Source of the DNA: Deltaproteobacteria bacterium | GTDB taxonomy: Bacteria > Desulfobacterota > Desulfomonilia > UBA1062 | Direction of reading: 5' to 3' | Length of the DNA stretch: 64,000 nt | Assembly (NCBI GenBank): GCA_018434685.1 | Contig: JAHDOV010000014.1 | Location: 62,001-126,000, forward strand | Shown here: positions 26,530 to 36,193 of the stretch, piece by piece | How positions within the stretch are numbered: the first letter of the stretch is position 1 | Layout: each line of letters opens with the position of its first letter | Program-made: the position numbers and the translations under genes | The notes under the pieces: generated by a model | What the model saw: the letters and a program-made list of their open reading frames with translations, nothing else | The model's database searches: none | What the model was told of the DNA's origin: nothing

Positions 26530-28548
26530 ATGGATACGGCAATAATTGGCGATCTGCTCATAGTCTTCGGACTGTCCATCACGGTTATATTTCTGTTTCT
26601 CCGCATACGCGTTCCCTCCATCATCGGGTTTATCCTCACGGGAATTCTAGCAGGGCCCCAGGGGCTCGGTCTCATCGGAGCAGGAGGCAACGTCGAATTC
26701 CTCTCCGAACTCGGCGTGGTGCTGCTGCTCTTTACCATCGGCATCGAGTTCTCCCTCAAGAACCTCCTGCAGATCAAGAGGCCCGTCCTCTTAGGCGGCT
26801 CTCTCCAGGTGGGAATAACCCTCGGAGTGACCTATGTTCTTGCCGGTATCTGCGGACTCGGCTGGAACAAGGCACTCTTCATCGGATTCCTCGTGTCTCT
26901 GAGTTCGACTGCCATCGTGCTCAAGCTCCTGGATGAACGGGCCGAGATAACGAGCCCGCATGGGAGGATAACGCTGGCGGTCCTGATCTTTCAGGATCTT
27001 GTGGTCGTGCCCATGATGATCCTCACCCCGTTTCTCTCCGGCGTCCATGGTGGGGGCAACGCCGAGATCCTGGCCATCCTCGGCAAGGGGATGGGCCTCA
27101 TCGTGTTCGTGTTTCTCTGCTACCGGTGGATCGTACCCGCGATTCTCTACCAGATCGCAAAGACCCGCAGCCGGGAACTGTTTCTGCTCAGTATCGTCAT
27201 GATCTGTCTCGGCGTGGCATGGTTGACATCCGAAATGGGTCTTTCGCTGGCACTGGGTGCATTCCTGGCCGGGCTCATCATCTCGGAGTCGGAATACAGC
27301 CACGAGGCCCTGGGGAGAATCCTGCCGTTTCGCGACATCTTTGTGAGTTTCTTCTTCATTTCCATTGGGATGCTCCTGAATGTTACCTTTCTGCTCGATA
27401 ACATCAGCATGATACTCATGCTTGCCGCCGGTATCGTTATCTTGAAGGCGATGACCGGGGGACTGGCAACCCTTGTGCTCGGGTATCCCCTGCGCATAGC
27501 AATACTGACCGGCCTTGCCCTGGCACAGATCGGAGAGTTCTCGTTCATCCTGAGCAGGACCGGTCTTGAGTACGGACTCATCGACCGGACAACCTACCAG
27601 ATCATTCTCAACATATCTCTCCTCACCATGGCAGTAACCCCGTTCATCCTGAGTTTTTCCTCGTCTGTGGCAGACCTTTTCATGAGGGTCCCGATGCCGG
27701 CCCTGATCAGGAACGGCTTTCAGCAACCGGTCTCGGTTCCGCATACCTCCGAGACAGAGGCACTCAAAGATCACCTTATCATTATCGGATACGGGGTCAA
27801 CGGCAGGAATGTATCCAGGGCTGCGAAAATGGCGGCAATCCCCTATGTGATCATCGAGATCAACCCCGAGACGGTCCGCGTGGAGAGGGGCAGGGGAGAA
27901 CCGATCTATTATGGCGATGCGACCCAGGAGGCTGTCCTGAGCTATGTCAACGTGAAAGATGCACGCGTCGCCGTCATTGCCATACCCGATGCCGCAGCAA
28001 CCAGGAGAATCACTGCCGTGCTCCGAGGCCTGAATACCAGGGTGCACATCATTGCCCGGACGCGCTTTGTCAAGGAGGTCTCACCCCTGTACGACCTGGG
28101 GGCCGATGAGGTGATCCCGGAGGAATTCGAGACCTCCATAGAGATCTTCTCCCGGGCACTCTCGGAGTATCTCATCCCCCGCGACGAGATCGAGCGGTGT
28201 ATTGCGGAGCTGCGTGCAGACGGCTATAAGATGTTCCGGGGTCTCTCTGGCGAGGCAACAAATATGTATCGGCTTGAAAAGGAACTGCCCGATTTCAAGG
28301 TGGTTACCCTCTCTGTCAATGAAGGCTCGGCCGTAGCCGGCAAATCCCTGACCGAGATAGAGATGAGAAAGCTCTACCATGTTACCATCCTGGCCATACG
28401 GCGGGAAGGGAAAACAGTTTTCAATCCGGGCGGGGACGATGTGCTCTTCCCCGGCGATGCCATCGTGGTCACCGGACGGATCGGCAATATCTTCGACATC
28501 ATCCCCTTGCTGCGTATGAGACAGGAGCAGGAGCCGGGAGCGAAGTAG
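26530..28548 (+). CDS. Monovalent cation:proton antiporter-2 (CPA2, KefB-like) with RCK domains
   Basis: The 672-residue protein has ~12 membrane helices (residues ~1-390, including SLSSTAIVLKLLDE and FQDLVVVPMMIL, the family transport core). A TrkA-N/RCK domain follows, beginning DHLIIIGYGVNGRNVSRAA and containing EINPETV and YGDATQEAVL, and then a TrkA-C domain (about 580-665). It exchanges K+ or Na+ for H+ under nucleotide or thiol-adduct control. There is no strong ribosome site (AACTAATAATG). The gene lies 99 bp after the Omp85 gene. A run of ten C follows the stop. Confidence 0.9.
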   Translation: MDTAIIGDLLIVFGLSITVIFLFLRIRVPSIIGFILTGILAGPQGLGLIGAGGNVEFLSELGVVLLLFTIGIEFSLKNLLQIKRPVLLGGSLQVGITLGVTYVLAGICGLGWNKALFIGFLVSLSSTAIVLKLLDERAEITSPHGRITLAVLIFQDLVVVPMMILTPFLSGVHGGGNAEILAILGKGMGLIVFVFLCYRWIVPAILYQIAKTRSRELFLLSIVMICLGVAWLTSEMGLSLALGAFLAGLIISESEYSHEALGRILPFRDIFVSFFFISIGMLLNVTFLLDNISMILMLAAGIVILKAMTGGLATLVLGYPLRIAILTGLALAQIGEFSFILSRTGLEYGLIDRTTYQIILNISLLTMAVTPFILSFSSSVADLFMRVPMPALIRNGFQQPVSVPHTSETEALKDHLIIIGYGVNGRNVSRAAKMAAIPYVIIEINPETVRVERGRGEPIYYGDATQEAVLSYVNVKDARVAVIAIPDAAATRRITAVLRGLNTRVHIIARTRFVKEVSPLYDLGADEVIPEEFETSIEIFSRALSEYLIPRDEIERCIAELRADGYKMFRGLSGEATNMYRLEKELPDFKVVTLSVNEGSAVAGKSLTEIEMRKLYHVTILAIRREGKTVFNPGGDDVLFPGDAIVVTGRIGNIFDIIPLLRMRQEQEPGAK

Positions 28549-28731
28549 CGGCCCCCCCCCAGAGCTCTTTTGCAAACAATTTTCGCGATTGCCCCAAAGA
28601 AAGTGAAACATTCGCTTGAGTCATTCTGCAAAAAATTGGTATGACGATAAGTTAACTCGTCAGGAAAACGGGCTGAAACAGGGCAACACCCTGAAATGAA
28701 GTAATGGAAGCACAAGACTGGAGAAGAGAAT

Positions 28732-30087
28732 ATGGAAGAAATACTTATCAAGATCGACGAGCTTGCACATTATCACGACCAGGTTTCTCCTGATCTGATA
28801 AGGGAAAAAGACGTCAAGCTGGGTTTGAGGAATGCGGATGGTACAGGTGTTGTCGTGGGAATTACCTCGAAAGGGACAGTCCTAGGCTACGAGAAGGTGC
28901 CGGGCGGGGACGGAAAGGCCCCTAGCGTCAAACAGATCGAGGGAAGGCTGCTGTACTGTGGGCATGATGTTCCAACCCTGATAGAGAATATTCACCGGGA
29001 AGGACGGTTCGGATTTGATGAGGTGGCGTATCTCCTGCTCACCGGCGAACTGCCTACTGTCACCGATCTTGACCGGTTCTCGAAGATGCTCGCGAAGAGA
29101 AGGTCGCTGACAAAGCTCGAGAGGAGCATCCTCATGCAGGAGGCGGAGAACGAGAACCAGATGTTTGCCCTGCATTCGGTCATATCACACCTGAACCGTT
29201 GTGACAAAAACCCTGAATCCACTCACCTGGCGGATGAAACAAACCGGTGCATCAACCTCATCGCCAAGTTTCCGGCCATTGTTGCCTATAACAACAGTGT
29301 CATGAAATACCGGCAGGGATCGAACCTCAACATCATCAAGCCTGAACCGGAACTGTCGACCGCGGAAAACTTCCTGTACATGCTCAAGGGAAAACGGCCG
29401 ACAAGAGACGAGGCGTTTCTCTTTGACCTCGCGCTGGTGCTCCATATGGAACATGGCGGTGGTAATAACTCCACCTTTACGGTGCGGTCGGTTTCTTCAA
29501 GCGGCGCCAACACCTATATGGCAATCTGCTCGGGAATAGCTTCGCTCAGCGGCCACCTTCACGGCGGGGCAAACGAAGCGGTCAAGGGCATGATGAAGAC
29601 GATAAAGAAAAATGTCAGAGACTGGAGCAACAGAGACGAGATCAAGCTGTTCCTGGAAAAGATCCTCGACGGACATGCCCACGACCGGAAGGGAAAGATC
29701 TATGGGATCGGCCATGCGGTCTATACCCTGTCCGACCCGCGTGCAGTGATGCTCAAGGCAAGAGCCGAGGAGTATGCGAAGATAAAGGGCGCGCAGCCCG
29801 AATACAGGCTGTACGCCCTGGTGGCAGATGTGGCCAGGGAGATCTTCCTTGAACGCAAAGGGATGCGTGTCTCTGCCAATGTGGATTTCTATTCCGGGTT
29901 CATCTACCGGCTGATGGGGATTCCCGAGGAGCTCTTTACCCCCATTTTTGCCATGGCGAGGGTGGTGGGCTGGTCGGCGCACCGGATTGAACAGATCATA
30001 CAGAACAAGATCATCAGGCCGGCATACGTCACCTCTCTTTCCCAGGAGAACGAATACATTCCGTTGCTCGAGCGGGGAAAACAGTAA
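28732..30087 (+). CDS. Citrate synthase / 2-methylcitrate synthase family
   Basis: This 451-residue enzyme condenses acetyl-CoA or propionyl-CoA with oxaloacetate. Catalytic residues are visible: the His of SLSGHLHGGAN, the His of YGIGHAVYTL and the Asp of SANVDFYSGF, plus an Arg-containing C-terminal RVVGWSAHRIEQI. The ~70 residue N-terminal extension is longer than in minimal citrate synthases. The gene is monocistronic, preceded by GGAGAAGAGAAT. Citrate versus methylcitrate specificity cannot be decided here, and an energy-metabolism or glutamate-biosynthesis role fits either way. Confidence 0.9.
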   Translation: MEEILIKIDELAHYHDQVSPDLIREKDVKLGLRNADGTGVVVGITSKGTVLGYEKVPGGDGKAPSVKQIEGRLLYCGHDVPTLIENIHREGRFGFDEVAYLLLTGELPTVTDLDRFSKMLAKRRSLTKLERSILMQEAENENQMFALHSVISHLNRCDKNPESTHLADETNRCINLIAKFPAIVAYNNSVMKYRQGSNLNIIKPEPELSTAENFLYMLKGKRPTRDEAFLFDLALVLHMEHGGGNNSTFTVRSVSSSGANTYMAICSGIASLSGHLHGGANEAVKGMMKTIKKNVRDWSNRDEIKLFLEKILDGHAHDRKGKIYGIGHAVYTLSDPRAVMLKARAEEYAKIKGAQPEYRLYALVADVAREIFLERKGMRVSANVDFYSGFIYRLMGIPEELFTPIFAMARVVGWSAHRIEQIIQNKIIRPAYVTSLSQENEYIPLLERGKQ

Positions 30088-30390
30088 TCAGGGGATTTGT
30101 CAGCTGCGTCAGGAATTGATTCCCGGCAGCCCGATGTGAACCGCGGTGATACGCTCGATGCCTCTTTGTGCCCTGCTGCACGGTTACATGCCCCGTGCCG
30201 CAGGGATCATTCCTGTTCAATGTGCCGCAGACCGGCTGCTGTCGGTTTTCCCCCTGCTCCTTCGTTAATATTCAGGACATATCCCTTCCCCGGAAGTTGA
30301 TCATGCCGGGTGCGCCATTATATTTGTTATAGGCCTTCATGATGAGAGAATTCATTGTGCAGAACGAATATGGTGCCCCCGGAGGGTTTC
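30088..30390. other. Intergenic region before the split ADP-forming acyl-CoA synthetase
   Basis: No gene is evident in these ~300 bp. A promoter candidate at 30297-30324 is listed separately. No clear terminator with a T tract follows the citrate synthase gene. Confidence 0.5.
30297..30324 (+). promoter_or_regulatory. Candidate sigma-70 promoter for the acyl-CoA synthetase operon
   Basis: TTGATC (30297-30302) and TATATT (30319-30324) are 16 bp apart, about 65 bp upstream of the start codon. Confidence 0.4.
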
Positions 30391-31758
30391 ATGAATCTTG
30401 ATCCGCTGTTCAAACCAAAGGCTATCGCGGTAATCGGGTTGTCGTCGAGCAATGAGAGGCATCCGGCCAATGTCATATTCAGCAAGAACCGTCACCGCTA
30501 CCCCGTGGATGTGTTCGGTATCAATCCCAAGGGAGGCTTTTTCCAGGGTGAGAAGATCTATCCGAATATCTCCGAGGTCCCGGGAACGCTCGATCTGGCA
30601 ATAATCGCAGCCCGCGCAGAACTCGTGCCGGACATCCTCGCCGATTGCATCCGATCCGGCGTGAGGGCCGGGATCGTTATATCAGGGGGGTTTGCAGAGG
30701 TTGGCAACACGGATCTCCAGGGGCGAATGGCGGCCATGGCACAGGAGGCATCCTTCCCGTTTCTCGGTCCGAACTGCCTCGGCATCTATGCACCCGGACG
30801 GGTGGATACCCTCTTTCTTCCCATTGAACGGATGGTGAAGCCTGAACCCGGCAATGTCACCCTGATCAGCCAGAGCGGGGGCATCCTCGTGGACCAGATG
30901 ATCAAGTTCGCTCAAGAGAGGATCGGCCTTGCCACGGCGGTGAGCATCGGGAACAAGGCCCTCATGAGGGAGCTCGATCTGCTCCGTTATTTTTCAAAGG
31001 ACCCCTCGACACAGGTCATAACCTTTTATATCGAGGGGTTCGGCAGGGATGAAGGACGGGAGTTTGTCCTCGAGGCTCAGCGATGTCCGAAACCGGTCAT
31101 CGTCCTGAAATCGGGCAAGAGTCCCGGCGGGCAGAAGGCTGTTTCCAGCCACACCGCATCGCTTGCCGGTGACTATGCGAGCTTCTCGGCGGCGCTTGCA
31201 CAGCATGGTGTGGTGGAGGCGGAGAACGAGCTCGAACTGGTCTCGTTCTGCGAATCGCTCAGCGCCTGCCAGCAACCCATAGACGGCGGTATCGGCATCG
31301 TTACCGGCAGCGGAGGTCATGGGGCTATAGCCGTGGATGCCTGCTGGAAGTACGGCCTGAGCGTGCCGGTCATCCCCGGGCCTTTTCAGGAGGAAATCCG
31401 GCAGAACCTCTCTGCGAGCGTGCAGTCGATCGCCTCGACAGGCAACCCTGTCGATCTCACCGGCAGCGGGGTCGACGAGGATTTTGTCGGGGCGGTGCGG
31501 ATGCTCTTCTCCCGGGAGGAGATCGAGTGTGTCATTGTTCTGCTTCTGCCGTACCTGCCCGGAATAACCTCGGACCTGGGTTCGAAACTGAGCACCCTGT
31601 CCAGGCAGCTGAACAAACCGCTCATCGCCTATGTGCCCCATGTGGAGAAGTATGACATGCTCATCGAGGGATTTGAACTCAACGGCACCCCGGTGTCTCC
31701 ATCCATCGAAGGGGCTGTTCTCATGGCAACCGCGCTGAGGAGGAACAAACCATGGTGA
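30391..31758 (+). CDS. Acyl-CoA synthetase (NDP-forming), alpha subunit
   Basis: This 455-residue subunit has an N-terminal CoA-binding Rossmann domain (KPKAIAVIGLSSSNERHPANVI) and two succinyl-CoA-ligase-like domains. The conserved phosphohistidine segment is SSHTASLAGDYASF. With the ATP-grasp beta subunit it converts acyl-CoA + ADP + Pi to acid + CoA + ATP, conserving energy in anaerobes. The start at 30391 follows GGAGGG by 5 bp. Its stop overlaps the next gene by 7 bp, so translational coupling is likely. The acyl substrate cannot be predicted. Confidence 0.9.
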   Translation: MNLDPLFKPKAIAVIGLSSSNERHPANVIFSKNRHRYPVDVFGINPKGGFFQGEKIYPNISEVPGTLDLAIIAARAELVPDILADCIRSGVRAGIVISGGFAEVGNTDLQGRMAAMAQEASFPFLGPNCLGIYAPGRVDTLFLPIERMVKPEPGNVTLISQSGGILVDQMIKFAQERIGLATAVSIGNKALMRELDLLRYFSKDPSTQVITFYIEGFGRDEGREFVLEAQRCPKPVIVLKSGKSPGGQKAVSSHTASLAGDYASFSAALAQHGVVEAENELELVSFCESLSACQQPIDGGIGIVTGSGGHGAIAVDACWKYGLSVPVIPGPFQEEIRQNLSASVQSIASTGNPVDLTGSGVDEDFVGAVRMLFSREEIECVIVLLLPYLPGITSDLGSKLSTLSRQLNKPLIAYVPHVEKYDMLIEGFELNGTPVSPSIEGAVLMATALRRNKPW

Positions 31759-32429
31759 AGAGAGAGATTCGAGATATACTGGAGGCATCGAGGCAATGGG
31801 GCTGGGTATTGGAGCCCGATGCAAAACGGGCATTTTCTCTTTTCGGGTTCGATACTCCCCGGTATGTCGTGGCGAAAACCCCGGATGCTGCTGCATCCTT
31901 TGCCGCGAAGATCGGCTACCCGGTGGTGGCCAAGGTCGTCTCCCCGAAAGTGATCCACAAATCCGAGGTGAAGGGGGTCATCGTCGGGATTGCCTCAGAA
32001 GACGAACTGGCAAAGGCCTTCGATCGGCTCAGACGCATAGAAGGCTTTTCCGGCATGCTTGTGGAAGAGATGGTCTCAGGCGTCGAACTGATCATCGGTG
32101 CAAAGATAGATCATCAGTTCGGACCCATGATCCTGCTTGGTATCGGGGGAGTCGGTGTGGAGATTTACCGGGATACGAGCCTCAGGATGGCGCCGCTGGA
32201 TGAAAAGGATGCGCGGTCAATGGTCAAAGGGCTCAAGGCCCATAGATTGCTGGAGGGATACCGGGGTTCCGATCCCATCAGCATGGATGCCCTGTTCGAC
32301 ACCCTACTTCGATTTTCCCGGTTCGTGATGAAGGTTGAAGGGCTCATCGCCTCCATTGACCTGAACCCGGCCATCTGCACTTCGAAACGCTGCGTGATTG
32401 CCGATGCCCGGATTATCCTCGCATCGTAG
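31752..32429 (+). CDS. Acyl-CoA synthetase (NDP-forming), beta subunit (ATP-grasp)
   Basis: The 225-residue ATP-grasp subunit shows GYPVVAKVVSPKVIHKSEVKGV (nucleotide-binding lysine and the HKSE motif), VEEMVSGVELIIGA, FGPMILLGIGGVGVEIY and the metal-site DLNPAIC. This is the usual length for detached beta subunits. It completes the enzyme with the preceding alpha subunit. A fused version of the same enzyme lies at 41281-43422, so the window encodes two paralogous ADP-forming synthetases. Confidence 0.92.
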   Translation: MVKREIRDILEASRQWGWVLEPDAKRAFSLFGFDTPRYVVAKTPDAAASFAAKIGYPVVAKVVSPKVIHKSEVKGVIVGIASEDELAKAFDRLRRIEGFSGMLVEEMVSGVELIIGAKIDHQFGPMILLGIGGVGVEIYRDTSLRMAPLDEKDARSMVKGLKAHRLLEGYRGSDPISMDALFDTLLRFSRFVMKVEGLIASIDLNPAICTSKRCVIADARIILAS

Positions 32430-32437
32430 CACACCTG

Positions 32438-32782
32438 CTACCGGGAGGGCTTCGAGATGAGGGCGCGCAGGATGAGGAGCATCGAGAAAAGGGCTGTCAG
32501 CGAGGCCGCATAATACCCGATAGCGGTAATGATATGCTGCCGCCTCGAGGATTTATTGAACCTGTCTATGTACGCATTCATCTCACCAATCAGCCTGTTC
32601 AGCTCCTCCTGTGCCGAGGCGGAGATCTTTCGTCCCGTCGAATCGCTGAGGCTGAACCTGATGGGCTCTATGGCCTTCATGGCAGCCCGGATGTGGATGA
32701 ACCCCAGGACAGACCGGATCACGGAAAAGATCAGCCAGATGAGTGCGAGAGCCTTCTTGCTCTCCAACAGCATGGTCTTCAT
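32438..32782 (-). CDS. Hypothetical small membrane protein
   Basis: The 114-residue product has two hydrophobic segments, near the N-terminus (ALALIWLIFSVIRSVLGFI) and C-terminus (ITAIGYYAASLTALFSMLLI), separated by a charged, probably helical stretch. I recognise no family. The Met at 32782 follows a GGGGGCG purine run; the frame extends to 32824. It converges with the synthetase beta gene (8 bp apart). Confidence 0.6.
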   Translation of the reverse strand: MKTMLLESKKALALIWLIFSVIRSVLGFIHIRAAMKAIEPIRFSLSDSTGRKISASAQEELNRLIGEMNAYIDRFNKSSRRQHIITAIGYYAASLTALFSMLLILRALISKPSR

Positions 32783-33093
32783 GTTTCGCCCCCATAAACA
32801 TTTTCCACGTATGGGTACCACCAAGGGTTGTGTACTCTTACTGAAAGATTACCGAGTTATTGAACATTGTCAAGGATTCTTGAATTTTATGTGCATGTAC
32901 GTATCGTAGATACTGTCACGGTAGAACATGAAATCGCTGCGGGAGGACAGGGGACGCACCCCCTGTGGCAGCATTCCCATTGTAATACCAGTGGAAAAAA
33001 CAGGTATGGTGCGTATAATGAACAGCGAACCGGCGGACAGGGAAATATCATGACGCGTCCGAAGGACAGTTGAGATTATCCAGGGGGTACTGC
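32783..33093. other. Intergenic region before the cation-chloride cotransporter gene
   Basis: No gene is supported in these ~310 bp. A hairpin CAGGGG-ACGCA-CCCCCTG (about 32949-32966) is visible. The stretch presumably holds the divergent promoters of the small membrane protein and the cotransporter, but no clear -35/-10 pair stood out. Confidence 0.45.
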
Positions 33094-35739
33094 ATGCAGA
33101 GTCAGGCTTCAGGGCAGAGATCCTCCCAGGGCGCTCCAGGAGGAACCCTGGGGACCTTCGCCGGGGTGTTCACCCCGAGCATCCTCACCATACTCGGCAT
33201 CATCCTCTTCATGCGTCTCGGGTATGTGGTCGGCAGCGCTGGATTGACCCGGGCGCTGTTCATTATCGCCCTGGCCAACACGATCTCCGTGCTCACGACC
33301 TTTTCCCTCTCGGCCATCGCCACGAACTTCCGGGTCAAGGGCGGTGGAGACTACTATCTCATATCACGCACCCTCGGTGTGGAGTTCGGCGGAGCAATCG
33401 GCATTGTGCTCTTCCTCGCCCAGTCGGTCTCCATAGCCTTCTACTCGATCGGTTTCGGCGAGGTGATCACCGGGATGTTCCCGGGCGCCAGCCCCTATCT
33501 CACCCAGATCATCGCAGCCCTTGCCGTGGCTGTACTGTTTGTTTTAGCATGGCTCGGCACCGATTATGCGACCCGGTTTCAGTACGTGGTCATGGCGATA
33601 CTGGCCCTTGCCCTGGCCTCGTTTTTTGCCGGGGGCTACCTGAAGTGGGACAGCGCCATCCTGGCGGCGAATCTCGGGTCGGTTCATTCATCAGGAGGGT
33701 TCTGGATCCTCTTTGCCATCTTCTTCCCTGCAGTCACCGGTTTTACCCAGGGGGTGAGCATGTCCGGAGACCTGAAGGACCCGGGGAAGAGCCTTCCCCT
33801 GGGCACCTTCCTGGCCGTCGGCCTGTCCATGGCCGTCTATTTCGGCGTTGCCGTGGTCATGGGGGCCGCAGCCCCGAGGGACGTCCTGGCCGGTGATTAC
33901 GGGGCCATGAGAAGGGTGGCCTTCTCCGGCTTTCTCATAGACGCGGGGGTCATTGCGGCTACGCTGTCATCCGCCATGGCCTCGTTCATGGGGGCCCCCC
34001 GTATCCTCCAGTCCATGGCCGGAGACAAGATCTTTCCCTTCCTGGTGCCGTTTGCGAAAGGACACGGCCCTACCGGAAACCCGAGGCGCGGGGTTGTGCT
34101 CTCCGCGGGCATCGCATTTGCCGCCATCAGTCTCGGAAGACTCAATATCATAGCGCCGGTGGTTTCGATGTTCTTTCTCCTTTCCTACGGGCTGCTCAAT
34201 TATGCCACGTATTTTGAGGCCCGTGCGGCGAGCCCGTCTTTCCGTCCCCGGTTCCGCTGGTACAACCTCAAGCTCTCCCTGCTGGGTTCCCTTGCCTGTC
34301 TTGCCGCCATGTTTGCCATCGATGCGGCCGCAGGTGCGGTGGCCCTGGCCGTGCTGTTTGCGATCTATCAGTATCTCAAGCGCGCAGAGGGAATCGACCG
34401 GTGGGTCGACAGCAGGCGGTCGTATCACCTGCAGCAGGTGAGGGAGCACCTGATCGCAGCAGCCCATGAACCCGAACACCCCCGGGACTGGCGGCCGCAG
34501 CTCCTGGCCTTTTCCAACGACACTCACAGGAGGCAGCATCTCCTGCAGTTCTCCTCCTGGCTCGAGGGGGGAAGCGGCATGACAACTGCCGTGCGCATCC
34601 TCGAGGGTCAGGGGGTGAAGATGCTGAAACTCAAGGAAGAGGCCGAGACCGAACTCAAAAAGAGCATCGAGGAGCATAAATCCAGTGCATTCCCGCTCGT
34701 GGTCGTGGCTGCCAATGCCCAGGATGCGATCCAGGCCCTCGTGCAGGGATTCGGCATCGGCCCTGTCCGGGTAAACACAGTCGTTCTCAACTGGTTCGAG
34801 CAACTCTCCAGGGGATTCCTGGGTGCCAGGGAGATGCGGTATGGCCTCTACCTGAGAACGGCCTTCCGGCTTGGGTGCAATCTCATCGTACTCGATTCCA
34901 AGGAAGACGAATGGGCTGCGCTCGAAGCGGTCCATAACGGCAAACGGCGTATCGACGTGTGGTGGTGGGGTGATGCCACGAGCAGGCTCATGCTCCTGCT
35001 CGCCTATCTCATGACCCGGAGCAGGGAGTGGGGAGAGGCGACCATCAGGATGCTTGCCGTTGCCCGGGAGGCAGCCGAGGGACCACGCACCTCGCTGTGC
35101 AGGGACGCTGAAGGGATGACGGCGGACACCGGCACGGATGAGGATGCTGTTTCCTGCCTGAACCGGATGCTCGAAGAGGTGAGGATAGAAGCAAAGGTTC
35201 AGGTGTTAACCGCTGTGGATGCAGAAACCGTGGTGAAGGAGTCGGCCGATGCCGGCATGGTCTTCCTGCCGTTCAGGCTCCGGGAAAACCAGCTGCTCGA
35301 TCCCTTCGGGAGGAGGGTGGAGGATATCCTCGAGAGGCTGCCCATTGTAGCGCTGGTTCAGGCTGCAGAGGATATCGACCTGGAATCAGGCCCTGAAGAG
35401 GGCCGGGTGCCTGAACTTGCCGCTGCCCTCGATGAGCTCGAGGCCTCCCATAAGAGACTGGACCAGGCCAGAAAGGAAGCAGACAGGGCCGCTGAAGACG
35501 CGGAAGACAAGGGCAGACTGCTCCGGGAGATGATCGCCTCGGACGCGGATAAGGACGCGATCGAAAAGGCCCGGGCCGAAAAGGACGTGGCAGACGCTCA
35601 GGCATCTGCAGCGTCGCGGAAGGTGGCAAAGGCCACGGCAAAGCTCGAAGATGCCCGGGGGCTGGTTCACCAGCTCGGTGCAGAACCTCCCCCGGCTGAA
35701 GCGGAAACAACACCCGGAGAACAGAAAACCCAGGACTGA
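33094..35739 (+). CDS. Bacterial cation-chloride cotransporter (SLC12-like) with long cytoplasmic tail
   Basis: This 881-residue protein has an APC-fold core of ~12 membrane segments (about residues 20-420) with the SLC12 signatures TLGTFAGVFTPSILTILGIILF and FFPAVTGFTQGVSMSGDLKDP. A ~450-residue cytoplasmic domain of the SLC12 C-terminal type follows. The last ~110 residues are an Ala/Lys/Glu-rich probable coiled coil ending in a Pro/Glu-rich tail. It would carry K+/Na+ with Cl- or amino acids. The start at 33094 follows AGGGGG by 8 bp; a TTG at 33070 is an alternative. Confidence 0.88.
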   Translation: MQSQASGQRSSQGAPGGTLGTFAGVFTPSILTILGIILFMRLGYVVGSAGLTRALFIIALANTISVLTTFSLSAIATNFRVKGGGDYYLISRTLGVEFGGAIGIVLFLAQSVSIAFYSIGFGEVITGMFPGASPYLTQIIAALAVAVLFVLAWLGTDYATRFQYVVMAILALALASFFAGGYLKWDSAILAANLGSVHSSGGFWILFAIFFPAVTGFTQGVSMSGDLKDPGKSLPLGTFLAVGLSMAVYFGVAVVMGAAAPRDVLAGDYGAMRRVAFSGFLIDAGVIAATLSSAMASFMGAPRILQSMAGDKIFPFLVPFAKGHGPTGNPRRGVVLSAGIAFAAISLGRLNIIAPVVSMFFLLSYGLLNYATYFEARAASPSFRPRFRWYNLKLSLLGSLACLAAMFAIDAAAGAVALAVLFAIYQYLKRAEGIDRWVDSRRSYHLQQVREHLIAAAHEPEHPRDWRPQLLAFSNDTHRRQHLLQFSSWLEGGSGMTTAVRILEGQGVKMLKLKEEAETELKKSIEEHKSSAFPLVVVAANAQDAIQALVQGFGIGPVRVNTVVLNWFEQLSRGFLGAREMRYGLYLRTAFRLGCNLIVLDSKEDEWAALEAVHNGKRRIDVWWWGDATSRLMLLLAYLMTRSREWGEATIRMLAVAREAAEGPRTSLCRDAEGMTADTGTDEDAVSCLNRMLEEVRIEAKVQVLTAVDAETVVKESADAGMVFLPFRLRENQLLDPFGRRVEDILERLPIVALVQAAEDIDLESGPEEGRVPELAAALDELEASHKRLDQARKEADRAAEDAEDKGRLLREMIASDADKDAIEKARAEKDVADAQASAASRKVAKATAKLEDARGLVHQLGAEPPPAEAETTPGEQKTQD

Positions 35740-35856
35740 ATGCATGCTTGACGACCGGCTGTTCTTCGCTCGCTGATACTGTGATTCACTTTGGGATTGG
35801 CAGGGATCAGGCAGAGAGAGTAACGTGCCGTGCGGAGCCTGAAAGGTGAAGCATGG

Positions 35857-35874
35857 TGGAGCCGAAGGGAATCG
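35857..35874. repeat. 18-bp direct copy of the tRNA-Ala 3' end (att-like)
   Basis: TGGAGCCGAAGGGAATCG is identical to 36041-36058, the 3' end of tRNA-Ala from the discriminator base into the T loop. It lies 184 bp further downstream of the tRNA. Such copies are the usual scar of site-specific integration into a tRNA 3' end. No integrase gene lies between the copies. Eight of its bases (GGGAATCG) are also inverted-repeated as CGATTCCC at 35981-35988. Confidence 0.65.
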
Positions 35875-35885
35875 CCTCCTTCGTC

Positions 35886-35966
35886 GCGCTCGTCCTGAGC
35901 GCTCCTGCGTAGGCTCCCCTGCGTTCGCTGTCGCGGACGTCCTGTCCGCTCATCCGCCACTGGCGG
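35886..35966. other. Array of three compact hairpins between the tRNA-Ala 3' end and its copy
   Basis: Three perfect six-pair hairpins follow one another: GCGCTC-GTCCT-GAGCGC (35886-35902), GCGGAC-GTCCT-GTCCGC (35933-35949) and CCGCCA-C-TGGCGG (35954-35966). The first two have the identical loop GTCCT. The array is enclosed by the inverted pair GGGAATCG/CGATTCCC (35867-35874, 35981-35988). No coding gene explains it. It could be an excised-element scar, a small mobile element, or a structured RNA. Confidence 0.6.
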
Positions 35967-35997
35967 CGCTCACTCTGCTTCGATTCCCCGTAAAAGC

Positions 35998-36035
35998 AAA
36001 AAAGAGATGACCGCGATGCGATCACCTCTTTTTTT
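35998..36035. terminator. Bidirectional intrinsic terminator between tRNA-Ala and the cotransporter gene
   Basis: AAAAAAGAG pairs with CTCTTTTTTT at the ends, with inner TGA/TCA and CGC/GCG pairs around GAT. There is a poly-A/poly-T tract on either side, so the structure can terminate transcription in both directions. It directly follows the tRNA-Ala 3' end on the minus strand. Confidence 0.85.
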
Positions 36036-36040
36036 ATCAA

Positions 36041-36113
<73 letters not shown>

Positions 36114-36193
36114 ATGCAACGTAGATCTGCTATCATAAGAGATTCGGTGAGTCAAGATTATTGGACAGGGTACACAGATTTCTCTGAGGGAAT

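Noticed and set aside
26791-28047. 418-codon minus-strand frame inside the K+/H+ antiporter gene
   Set aside because: It is antisense, very His/Asp-rich as expected of reverse-frame translation, and overlaps clear transporter motifs.
28550-28562. Run of ten C after the antiporter gene as a phase-variation tract
   Set aside because: It lies outside coding sequence and not within an obvious promoter spacer, so no switching function can be argued.
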